From assembly GCA_003643935.1 (NCBI GenBank), contig QMLJ01000116.1, forward strand, positions 1 to 5,225: DNA of 5,225 bases, given 5' to 3'. The notes beneath the pieces are model-generated. The model saw nothing but the letters and a program-made list of their open reading frames with translations, had not been told where the DNA came from and made no database searches. The stretch's first letter is position 1, and each line of letters opens with the position of its first letter. Positions 1-5,225 of this stretch are shown here, in pieces. The position numbers were made by a program, and so were the translations under genes. Source of the DNA: Deltaproteobacteria bacterium (GTDB lineage: Bacteria > Desulfobacterota > Desulfomonilia > UBA1062).

Positions 1-831
1 GTCTGCGCTAATGGTACAGAGTAGATCGCTTCCTTGTGGAGGAATAAAGGGGTTGCCGTCTATAACACGGATTGCAGTCCACCTGTTGGGTGTTTGCGTG
101 ATGTCAGGGGTTACTATGAGCCTGGCTGAAATAAGCCCATCTCCGTCCTTTATAATTGTTGAGGACCATTGATCAATGGTCTTGCCGTTCTTTATCATGT
201 AGCCCTTGAATTCGTCCTTATCCTTGGTAAGGGCGATAATTGAACCTTTATAGGAATACAGTCTGACTGGTTCCTGGCCTCTAGGGGCCTTCCACCATAG
301 TTTTAGACCACTATCAGCTAGTAAGTATATCCCTTTATTGTCAGAGATGAATACTTTTTCCCCTAGTACTGTAATAGAAGTAGCGCCTATGGGCAGATTT
401 TTGTACTTTATATGTCCTTCTTTTTTTTGAGGAGCCACAATACCAGGGCTTATTAGTGCTTTCTTCTTTCTGGGGGATATAGCAGGAGCTGTCTTGATAA
501 AGACATCGACTACCATCTCGTCAAGTGTCTTTGGTATCTCGTCTATGGTTTTGAGGTCCTTGTGAAAAGCACGCGGCGGCTTTGTATCCAGTATAGCATC
601 AAACGAGAGGATGTTACCTATCTGGCTGATTGATATATCAAGGGTGTTTTTCATGGATACGTCCACCCCCTTGCTTATACACCTAGCGAGTACGCTTGTT
701 TTTATCGAGTGCTCCAGGGGGGTGAGGCTTTTAGCCCCGGCTGTTTCCACCTTTATCTCAAGGCCGTAAAGGTTTATTGACGAAAAGACCGCTATAAGTA
801 TAACCATCAGGTGTAAAAACCATTTTTTCAT
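1..831 (-). CDS. Exported protein, probable beta-propeller (FG-GAP/VCBS-like), 3' end beyond window
   Basis: The reading frame runs leftward from an ATG at 831-829 and is still open at position 1, giving the first 277 residues. The start is fixed by a strong ribosome binding site, GGGGGAGG, seven bases upstream. The N-terminus MKKWFLHLMVILIAVFSS is a typical signal peptide, with likely cleavage near residue 23 (after LYG), so the protein should be exported to the periplasm or cell surface. Residues about 24-110 form a mixed alpha/beta segment. A Lys/Pro-rich linker lies around 115-140. From about 145 onward come short beta-strand repeats of the type VLGEKVFISDNKGIYLL and LYSYKGSIIALTKD, as in propeller blades. 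Desulfobacterota often carry secreted proteins with a short N-terminal alpha/beta domain followed by FG-GAP/VCBS-like repeats, and this resembles them from memory. No catalytic motif is visible and no specific function is assigned. It is divergent from the acyl-CoA genes and need not share their role. Confidence 0.75.
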   Translation of the reverse strand, partial: MKKWFLHLMVILIAVFSSINLYGLEIKVETAGAKSLTPLEHSIKTSVLARCISKGVDVSMKNTLDISISQIGNILSFDAILDTKPPRAFHKDLKTIDEIPKTLDEMVVDVFIKTAPAISPRKKKALISPGIVAPQKKEGHIKYKNLPIGATSITVLGEKVFISDNKGIYLLADSGLKLWWKAPRGQEPVRLYSYKGSIIALTKDKDEFKGYMIKNGKTIDQWSSTIIKDGDGLISARLIVTPDITQTPNRWTAIRVIDGNPFIPPQGSDLLCTISAD

Positions 832-900
832 GGTACAGCCTCCCCCTTTTTACTTATGCTCTTTTATTCCATATCCCCAAAACAGAACATAGCATAGAAT

Positions 901-906
901 ATTATA
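901..906 (-). promoter_or_regulatory. Candidate -10 box for the leftward exported-protein gene
   Basis: Read on the minus strand this is a perfect TATAAT, about 70 bases ahead of the leftward start codon at 831. No good -35 hexamer sits at 17 bases: the best options are AAATTG at 17 or TTGCTA at 14. The promoter is therefore tentative. The surrounding DNA is A/T-rich, so a chance match is possible. Confidence 0.35.
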
Positions 907-930
907 CAAAACAAAAGCAATAGCAATTTA

Positions 931-948
931 TGAATGACCGCTCATTTT
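931..948. promoter_or_regulatory. Probable FadR-type (TetR family) operator
   Basis: The sequence TGAATGACCGCTCATTTT contains a palindrome at 933-946 with 12 of 14 positions symmetric (AATGA, four central bases, TCATT). The B. subtilis FadR consensus, as I recall it, is TGAATGAMTANTCATTCA; this site agrees at 14 of 18 positions, including the left half-site completely. It ends three bases before the -35 box of the rightward promoter, and it also lies upstream of the candidate leftward -10. A FadR-like regulator is encoded at 3353-3961, so the natural inference is that this regulator binds here. Whether binding represses the rightward promoter, the leftward one or both cannot be read from sequence. 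Confidence 0.6.
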
Positions 949-951
949 TCC

Positions 952-980
952 TTGACACGTATTATATGTTTGGTTATATT
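952..980 (+). promoter_or_regulatory. Sigma70-type promoter of the acyl-CoA synthetase gene
   Basis: A consensus -35 box TTGACA (952-957) and a -10 box TATATT (975-980) are separated by exactly 17 bases. Transcription would start near 987, giving a leader of about 40 bases before the start codon at 1027. The palindromic operator at 931-948 adjoins the -35 box. Confidence 0.75.
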
Positions 981-1013
981 CCATCAGACAAAATTACTCT
1001 ACTAAAAATTTCG

Positions 1014-1020
1014 AGGAGGT
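1014..1020 (+). promoter_or_regulatory. Ribosome binding site setting the original acs start at 1027
   Basis: AGGAGGT lies six bases before the ATG at 1027, which is nearly ideal. By contrast, the ATG at 1207, the first ATG in frame after the internal stop codon, has no recognisable Shine-Dalgarno sequence. This is the main reason for taking 1027 as the ancestral start. Confidence 0.85.
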
Positions 1021-1026
1021 AAATCA

Positions 1027-1197
1027 ATGGCAGATGAAAAAGAGGTCTTAGAACCAACAGAAGCAGAGATTGGTGTCCATTGGCAGGAGGAGGACCTAGT
1101 TTACCCTTCTGTGGAGTTCATCGGTCAGGCAAACGTAACAGAGAGGAGTATCTACGACAGGTTTAGCTTGGACAATTTCCCTGAATGCTACTATTAA
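1027..1197 (+). CDS. N-terminal fragment of acetyl-CoA synthetase, ended by in-frame TAA
   Basis: A 56-codon ORF starts at the well-placed ATG 1027 and ends at TAA 1195-1197. It is in the same frame as the large synthetase ORF downstream, so no frameshift is involved. Its sequence, including YPSVEFIGQANV, SIYDRFSLDNFPE and CYY, looks like the start of the acetyl-CoA synthetase N-terminal region (ACAS_N) and continues naturally past the stop into YADMLDWYEYWHTT. The stop replaces what in relatives would be an ordinary, probably charged, residue: GAA or AAA to TAA is one base change. On its own this peptide should have no catalytic activity. It may be a nonsense mutation, a sequencing or assembly error, or a site of readthrough. 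TAA is not the codon used for selenocysteine (TGA) or pyrrolysine (TAG). Confidence 0.75.
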   Translation: MADEKEVLEPTEAEIGVHWQEEDLVYPSVEFIGQANVTERSIYDRFSLDNFPECYY

Positions 1198-1206
1198 TAT
1201 GCTGAC

Positions 1207-3066
1207 ATGCTCGACTGGTACGAGTACTGGCATACAACCCTTGACACCAGCAATGCACCTTTCTGGAAGTGGTTTGTAGGTGGTAAGATCAATGCGAGTT
1301 ACAACTGCGTTGACAGGCATCTTAAAAAGAACAAGAACAAGACGGCCATACACTTTGTGCCCGAGCCAGAGAACGAAGCCATACAGCATGTCACCTACCA
1401 AGAACTATTTGTCAGGGTAAACGAGTTTGCAGCCCTCCTAAAAGACTTTGTAGGTGTTAAAAAAGGTGACGTTGTTACCTTCCACCTGCCCATGGTAGCC
1501 GAGTTGCCGATCTCTATGCTGGCTTGTGCAAGGCTGGGCGTGATCCATTCCGAGGTATTCGGAGGTTTTACCGGTGGTGCCTGTGCAACGAGGATGGAGG
1601 ACTCTAACAGCCGCGTACTGGTTACAATAGATGGCTACTACCGTAACGGAAGGTTTATCGATCACAAGAAAAACGCTGACGAGGCAGTAAAGGCCGCTGA
1701 AGAGATGGGCCTCAAGGTAGAGAAGGTCCTGATCTGGGAGCGTTATCCTGGCAAGTACTCGAGTGAGTCCCCCCTTGTGGAAGGCAGGGACTACATAATA
1801 AATGATCTGCTCAAGGACTATCGGGGCAAGAGGGTTGACCCTGTACCAGTGGCTGCCGAAGATCCTCTGTTCTTAATGTACACAAGTGGAACAACAGGAA
1901 AGCCCAAGGGCGTACAGCACTCCACGGGCGGCTACCTTGCTTATGTCACCGGTACATCCAAGTATATACAGGACATTCATCCGGAGGATGTATACTGGTG
2001 CATGGCTGACATAGGCTGGATTACGGGTCATTCTTACATAGTCTATGGCCCGCTGGCACTTTGTGCTTCAAGTGTAATCTACGAGGGTGTTCCCACGTAT
2101 CCTGATGCAGGCAGGCCATGGAGAATTGCCGAAGAGCTTGACGTAAACATCTTCCATACAGCGCCGACCACCATAAGAGGATTAAGAAAGGTAGGCCCTG
2201 ATGAGCCGCAGAAGTACAACTATCACTTCAAGCATATGACCACGGTCGGTGAGCCAATAGAGCCTGAGGTGTGGAAGTGGTACTACGAGGTGGTAGGTAA
2301 GAAAGAGGCCATTATATGTGATACATGGTGGCAGACAGAGACAGGTGGTTTCCTGTGCAGTACAGTACCGGCAATCACACCGATGAGGCCAGGAAGTGCG
2401 GGTCCTGGTGTGCCAGGTATACACCCTGTTGTGTATGACGATGATGGAAACGAGATTCCTCCTGGAAGCGGAAGGGCTGGAAATGTTTGCATTAGGAACC
2501 CGTGGCCGGGTCTTATGCAGACGATTTGGGGCAACCCTGATCGCTATGTAAATGATTACTTTGCAAGGTACTGCAAGGACAAGAACAGCAAGGATTGGAG
2601 AGATTGGCCGTACTTCTCAAACGATGGTGGTGTTCAATCCGCTGATGGCTATATCCGTATCCTGGGCAGGGTGGACGACGTCATAAACGTTTCCGGTCAC
2701 AGGCTTGGTACAAAAGAGATAGAGTCTGCTGCCCTTACAGTGGAGGAGGTTGCAGAATCCGCTGTTGTGCCGGTTGCCGATGACCTGAAGGGAAGGGTCC
2801 CGGACCTATACGTGTCCTTGAAGCCTGGTTACGAACCAAGCGAGGAAATAGCAAAGAGGGTCTCTGATGCAGTAAGCGAGATAATCGGAAAGATTGCAAA
2901 GCCGAGGAAGGTCTGGATTGTACCCGACATGCCAAAGACTCGTTCAGGGAAGATCATGCGCAGGGTACTGGGCGCCATCTCAAACGGCAAGGATGTCGGT
3001 GATGTGACAACCCTGGCAAACGGTGAGGTTATTCCGGAGATCCAGAAGATAGTGCAGGGTAAATAG
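1207..3066 (+). CDS. acs: Acetyl-CoA synthetase (AMP-forming), main body of interrupted gene
   Basis: This enzyme activates acetate, or a similar short-chain acid, with ATP to an acyl-adenylate and then to acyl-CoA in the cytosol. Counting from 1027 the gene would be 679 codons including the stop at codon 57; the uninterrupted part is 619 residues from ATG 1207. In full-length numbering it has the phosphate-binding loop YTSGTTGKPKG (285-295), TWWQTETGG (433-441), GRVDDVINVSGHRLGT (547-562) and PKTRSGKIMRR (636-646) with catalytic Lys642. D533, R548, R559 and K642 keep the exact spacing of D500, R515, R526 and K609 of Salmonella Acs. W435 corresponds to W414, which keeps the acid pocket small, so acetate or propionate is likely. 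Oddities are YFSND where the family has YFSGD, and a roughly 12-residue insertion before it. It resembles, from memory, the Acs group of Methanothrix and syntrophic deltaproteobacteria. ATG 1207 lacks a Shine-Dalgarno, so expression may need reinitiation after the TAA nine bases upstream, or the gene may be inactive. Confidence 0.88.
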   Translation: MLDWYEYWHTTLDTSNAPFWKWFVGGKINASYNCVDRHLKKNKNKTAIHFVPEPENEAIQHVTYQELFVRVNEFAALLKDFVGVKKGDVVTFHLPMVAELPISMLACARLGVIHSEVFGGFTGGACATRMEDSNSRVLVTIDGYYRNGRFIDHKKNADEAVKAAEEMGLKVEKVLIWERYPGKYSSESPLVEGRDYIINDLLKDYRGKRVDPVPVAAEDPLFLMYTSGTTGKPKGVQHSTGGYLAYVTGTSKYIQDIHPEDVYWCMADIGWITGHSYIVYGPLALCASSVIYEGVPTYPDAGRPWRIAEELDVNIFHTAPTTIRGLRKVGPDEPQKYNYHFKHMTTVGEPIEPEVWKWYYEVVGKKEAIICDTWWQTETGGFLCSTVPAITPMRPGSAGPGVPGIHPVVYDDDGNEIPPGSGRAGNVCIRNPWPGLMQTIWGNPDRYVNDYFARYCKDKNSKDWRDWPYFSNDGGVQSADGYIRILGRVDDVINVSGHRLGTKEIESAALTVEEVAESAVVPVADDLKGRVPDLYVSLKPGYEPSEEIAKRVSDAVSEIIGKIAKPRKVWIVPDMPKTRSGKIMRRVLGAISNGKDVGDVTTLANGEVIPEIQKIVQGK

Positions 3067-3083
3067 ATATTATCTTGCCCTAG

Positions 3084-3356
3084 GTGGATATGATTACTGC
3101 CAGGTTTATCAGGCTAGAATGGCTTGTATCGACGTGGATAAGGGGCATAGGGGCTTGTCTCTATTGCATGCATACTTTATGCAGGATTTACCTTTATTCG
3201 GCTTTTATGCCTCCCCAGGCATATTATGTGGGCCGTAAAAGCGGGATAGATCTTGGCGATGTATTAGGAGGGTTTGTGGTCTTTTCCACGGGCCCTCTAT
3301 TCTTAAATGTATTATCCTTTCTTTTATCCGTGGATATCTCAAGGGGAGTTTTATGA
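3084..3356 (+). CDS. Doubtful small ORF, hydrophobic C-terminus, overlaps fadR start
   Basis: An open frame of 90 codons starts at GTG 3084 (or 88 codons from ATG 3090) and ends at a TGA that shares ATGA with the fadR start codon. Residues about 61-83 (LGGFVVFSTGPLFLNVLSF and beyond) could span a membrane, and the N-terminal half is rich in Cys, Tyr and Met. I recognise no family. There is no ribosome binding site at a proper distance from either start: AGGTGG lies only two bases before ATG 3090. Two inverted repeats lie inside it. The ATGA overlap would permit translational coupling if the gene is real, but the frame may well be open by chance. Confidence 0.2.
   Translation: MDMITARFIRLEWLVSTWIRGIGACLYCMHTLCRIYLYSAFMPPQAYYVGRKSGIDLGDVLGGFVVFSTGPLFLNVLSFLLSVDISRGVL
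3169..3183. repeat. Small inverted repeat (6-bp arms, 3-base loop)
   Basis: TGCATA and TATGCA flank CTT perfectly. No T-run follows, so it is not a standard terminator. The stem is short and A/T-rich and could be fortuitous. Confidence 0.35.
3201..3242. repeat. Nested inverted repeats ahead of fadR
   Basis: An inner perfect hairpin has 7-bp arms TATGCCT (3206-3212) and AGGCATA (3217-3223) around a CCCC loop. It is enclosed by outer arms GCTTTTA (3201-3207) and TAAAAGC (3236-3242), which share two bases with the inner stem and so can pair fully only if the inner stem opens slightly. No T-run follows. It could be an RNA structure in the fadR leader, a protein-binding site, or chance. Confidence 0.4.
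3341..3348 (+). promoter_or_regulatory. Ribosome binding site of fadR-like gene
   Basis: AAGGGGAG ends four bases before the ATG at 3353. This fixes the regulator start and argues that it can be translated on its own, without relying on the upstream small ORF. Confidence 0.65.
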
Positions 3357-3961
3357 AGGGTGAGGAAAAATACAGGATGATTCTTAATGCTGCTAAAAGT
3401 GTATTTGCCAGGGAGGGTTTTTATAATTCAAAGGTCTCTGAGATAGCAAAGGAAGCACATGTAGCAGATGGTACCATCTATCTATATTTCAAAAACAAGG
3501 ATGACATCCTGATATCACTCTTTGAAGAAGAGCTTACAAACATTATTGAGCTGGTCAAAGGAGAGATCGATGGAGTATCAGACCCCAGGGAAAAACTTGT
3601 TAAGTTTTGTATTATACACCTTGGGCTAGTGGAGTCTGATAGGGCCTTGGCAGAGGTTATACAAGTAGAACTTCGACAGTCTAACAAGTTCATGCGGGAA
3701 TACAAGAACAAGCATTTTCTTGCCTATCTGAATATTATAGCTGATATAATTACCCAGGGTAAAGAGCAGCAAATATTCAGGAATGATGTAAAGCCTGATG
3801 TGGTGGCACGCATGGTCTTTGGGTCCCTTGACGAGATATCTACATACCTTGTTACAACGAGGAGAAGGCGTTTTGACTCGAGAGAGGTTGCAGAGATGGT
3901 AGGTAATATTTTCCTTGAGGGGTTGACCCAGAATTTACAGAATTCAGGGAAGGACCAATAA
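3353..3961 (+). CDS. fadR: TetR-family fatty-acid regulator, FadR-like
   Basis: A 202-residue one-component transcriptional regulator. The N-terminal TetR DNA-binding domain spans about residues 6-53, with the helix-turn-helix near 27-46 (VSEIAKEAHVADGTIYLYF) followed by KNKDDIL. The C-terminal ligand domain includes ELRQSN (106-111) and a terminal helix region to 202. The stretch VADGTIYLYFKNKDDILISLF and the later ELRQSN closely match, from memory, the FadR (YsiA) repressor of Bacillus subtilis. That protein is 194 residues long, binds long-chain acyl-CoA and then releases beta-oxidation promoters. By analogy this protein should sense acyl-CoA and control the adjoining genes through the palindrome at 931-948. 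The true ligand and chain length are inferred. The gene is followed after two bases by the dehydrogenase gene, so the two are almost surely cotranscribed. This is the Gram-positive type of FadR, unrelated to the GntR-family FadR of E. coli. Confidence 0.87.
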   Translation: MKGEEKYRMILNAAKSVFAREGFYNSKVSEIAKEAHVADGTIYLYFKNKDDILISLFEEELTNIIELVKGEIDGVSDPREKLVKFCIIHLGLVESDRALAEVIQVELRQSNKFMREYKNKHFLAYLNIIADIITQGKEQQIFRNDVKPDVVARMVFGSLDEISTYLVTTRRRRFDSREVAEMVGNIFLEGLTQNLQNSGKDQ

Positions 3962-3963
3962 AA

Positions 3964-5225
3964 ATGGAGATAAAAAAGGCTGCTGTAATTGGTGGTGGAA
4001 CAATGGGTGGGAGCATTGCGCATGTTCTTACCTTTGCCGGGATTGAGTGTTTCATAAAGGATATAGAGCAGAGGTTTATAGATAAGGCCATTGGGCACTC
4101 CAGGGACATATTTACCAAGCTCGTAAAGAAAGGTAAGCTTTCCGAGGAAAAGGCTGAAAAGGCCGTTGATTTGTTAAATGGTTCAACAGAGTACGATAGT
4201 AGGTTTTTCTCTGATGTTGATCTTGTGATTGAGGCTGTACCAGAGGTCATGAATATCAAAAAGCAGGTTTTCAAGGAGCTGGATGCGCTCTGTCCTGATA
4301 AGACCATATTTGCATCCAATACCTCTACGCTCTCCATTAGTGAGATGTCTTCAGAACTCACTCGAAGGGACCGTTTTGCCGGTTTGCATTTTTTCAATCC
4401 CGCACATGTAATGAAGCTGGTTGAGGTAATCTATGACGAGAACACATCTGCTGAGACCATAAATACCCTTGTAGAACTCTCACTAATGGTAGGCAAGGTG
4501 CCTATTAAAGTAAGGAATGCCCCTGGGTTTGTGGTCAATAGAATACTCATACCCTACATGAACGAGGCGGTGTTTGCCCTCATGCACACTAGCGCATCTA
4601 TTGAAGAGATAGACAATGCCATGGAGTCTTTTGGTATGCCAATGGGGCCTTTTGCACTCTGGGATCTTGTCGGTCTTGACGTTGGTCTTCATGCATCCGA
4701 GACCTTGGAGAATGCGTTTGGTTCAAGGACACCTGTTCCAGATCTCCTGAGAAAGCTTGTAGAGAAGAATAGCCTTGGCCAGAAGACAGGTAAAGGGTTC
4801 TATGATTATTCTAGTGGAAAGCGGACTGTATCTAAAGAAGTAGGCGAGATCTTAAAGGGATTAAAAAAGAAGGGGCATGGCAATAATGGAGGTACATTCG
4901 GTCCTTCGAGACTCCTTGCAGTGCAGATAAGGGAAGCCCTGTATACCCTGGTTGAAGGTATTGCATCTGCAAACGACATAGACACAGGCATGGTCTACGG
5001 CACAAATTTTCCTGCTCGTATTGCATGGGGGCCCCTTCACTATGCCGAGTATCAGGTGGGCTGGGACAAAGTGGCATCCTGGTTCATGGACTATTCGTCT
5101 AGTGTTGGAAAGGATCGTTACTCGCCCCCGAATATCATTGACTCCCTTGCAAGGGGAGAGAGCGTATTCATAAACTGTACATACGAAGTTGATGAAGATG
5201 GTGTGGCACTGATGGTCATTGATAA
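3964..5225 (+). CDS. 3-hydroxyacyl-CoA dehydrogenase, probably fused to a C-terminal enoyl-CoA hydratase; 3' end beyond window
   Basis: The frame is open from ATG 3964 to the right edge (420 residues visible). AAGGA, nine bases before the ATG and inside the end of fadR, is its ribosome binding site. It oxidises (3S)-3-hydroxyacyl-CoA to 3-oxoacyl-CoA with NAD+, the third step of beta-oxidation. The NAD-binding domain (1-182) has the Rossmann motif GGGTMG (10-15), acidic Asp33, EAVPE (90-94), SNTSTLS (118-124) and GLHFFNP (140-146). Ser121, His142, Glu154 and Asn192 reproduce exactly the spacing of the human enzyme's Ser137, His158, Glu170 and Asn208, so it should be active. The first C-terminal domain starts at NAPGFVVNR (185-193) and closes with GKGFYDY (276-282). 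A second, related domain occupies about 308-397. The last residues, NCTYEVDEDGVALMVID (404-420), look like the first beta strands of an enoyl-CoA hydratase/isomerase domain, which would add the hydration step. Without the rest, a single-function enzyme ending soon after cannot be excluded. Confidence 0.9.
   Translation, partial: MEIKKAAVIGGGTMGGSIAHVLTFAGIECFIKDIEQRFIDKAIGHSRDIFTKLVKKGKLSEEKAEKAVDLLNGSTEYDSRFFSDVDLVIEAVPEVMNIKKQVFKELDALCPDKTIFASNTSTLSISEMSSELTRRDRFAGLHFFNPAHVMKLVEVIYDENTSAETINTLVELSLMVGKVPIKVRNAPGFVVNRILIPYMNEAVFALMHTSASIEEIDNAMESFGMPMGPFALWDLVGLDVGLHASETLENAFGSRTPVPDLLRKLVEKNSLGQKTGKGFYDYSSGKRTVSKEVGEILKGLKKKGHGNNGGTFGPSRLLAVQIREALYTLVEGIASANDIDTGMVYGTNFPARIAWGPLHYAEYQVGWDKVASWFMDYSSSVGKDRYSPPNIIDSLARGESVFINCTYEVDEDGVALMVID

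Larger units (their letters stand above)
3067..3352. other. Interval between acs and fadR: hairpins, one doubtful ORF, no clear terminator or promoter
   Basis: These 286 bases separate the synthetase from the regulator gene. I see no GC-rich hairpin followed by a T-run, so there is no evident intrinsic terminator for acs. I also see no convincing -35/-10 pair and no second copy of the TGAATGA-type operator. Two short perfect inverted repeats are present (listed separately). The regulator may be read from the acs promoter or from an unrecognised one. Confidence 0.5.

Noticed and set aside
1195..1197. Programmed recoding as selenocysteine or pyrrolysine
   Set aside because: The codon is TAA, whereas these systems use TGA and TAG. 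The acyl-CoA synthetase family has no such residue in its N-terminal region.
2182..2935. Several minus-strand open frames opposite the synthetase (2182-2424, 2283-2534, 2735-2935)
   Set aside because: All are short, overlap one another and lie fully antisense to conserved motifs of the synthetase, with no recognisable protein family.
3276..3296. Possible hairpin GTGG/CCAC followed by GGGCCC
   Set aside because: The arms are only four bases, with a six-base loop, and the GGGCCC palindrome is a common short word; this is within chance expectation.
3067..3352. Intrinsic terminator after acs
   Set aside because: The inverted repeats present are short, A/T-rich or followed by mixed sequence, and none has a run of T residues, so none qualifies.
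3852..4397. A 181-codon open frame on the minus strand across the fadR/dehydrogenase junction
   Set aside because: It lies antisense to two well-supported genes with intact family motifs, its protein is Ser-rich without a recognisable domain, and such frames arise readily opposite real coding sequence.

Overview
The window carries one leftward gene, cut by the left edge, and a rightward cluster of fatty-acid and short-chain acyl-CoA genes whose last member is cut by the right edge. Moderate GC, frequent ATA (Ile) and AGG (Arg) codons, and the kind of acetyl-CoA synthetase present suggest an anaerobic bacterium of the Desulfobacterota/Deltaproteobacteria type (syntrophic or sulfate-reducing) or a relative. 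This is inferred from gene content and recalled family resemblance; there is no rRNA or marker gene here to settle it.

Layout: (1) Positions 831 to 1 (minus) encode the first 277 residues of an exported protein with a signal peptide and a probable beta-propeller (FG-GAP/VCBS-like) body. (2) Positions 832-1026 are a divergent control region with a strong sigma70-type promoter facing right, a poorer one facing left, and between them an imperfect palindrome resembling the operator of the TetR-family acyl-CoA sensor FadR of Bacillus subtilis. (3) An AMP-forming acetyl/short-chain acyl-CoA synthetase gene begins at 1027 behind a near-ideal ribosome binding site, but its frame is closed by an in-frame TAA at codon 57 (1195-1197). 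The same frame then runs open to 3066 with every catalytic motif present. (4) Positions 3067-3352 hold two small hairpins and one doubtful 90-codon ORF. (5) A FadR-like TetR regulator occupies 3353-3961. (6) Two bases later begins a 3-hydroxyacyl-CoA dehydrogenase (3964 to the right edge). Its final visible residues look like the start of an enoyl-CoA hydratase domain, so the gene probably encodes a bifunctional dehydrogenase-hydratase in the order opposite to FadB.

Together the rightward genes form a beta-oxidation or short-chain acid activation module. The synthetase charges acetate, propionate or a similar acid to its CoA thioester, and the dehydrogenase (plus probable hydratase) works on 3-hydroxyacyl-CoA. 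The regulator would sense acyl-CoA and, by inference, bind the operator ahead of the synthetase gene. No mobile element, CRISPR array, tRNA or rRNA was seen. The points most worth checking are the nonsense codon in the synthetase, the match between regulator and operator, and the reversed domain order of the last gene.
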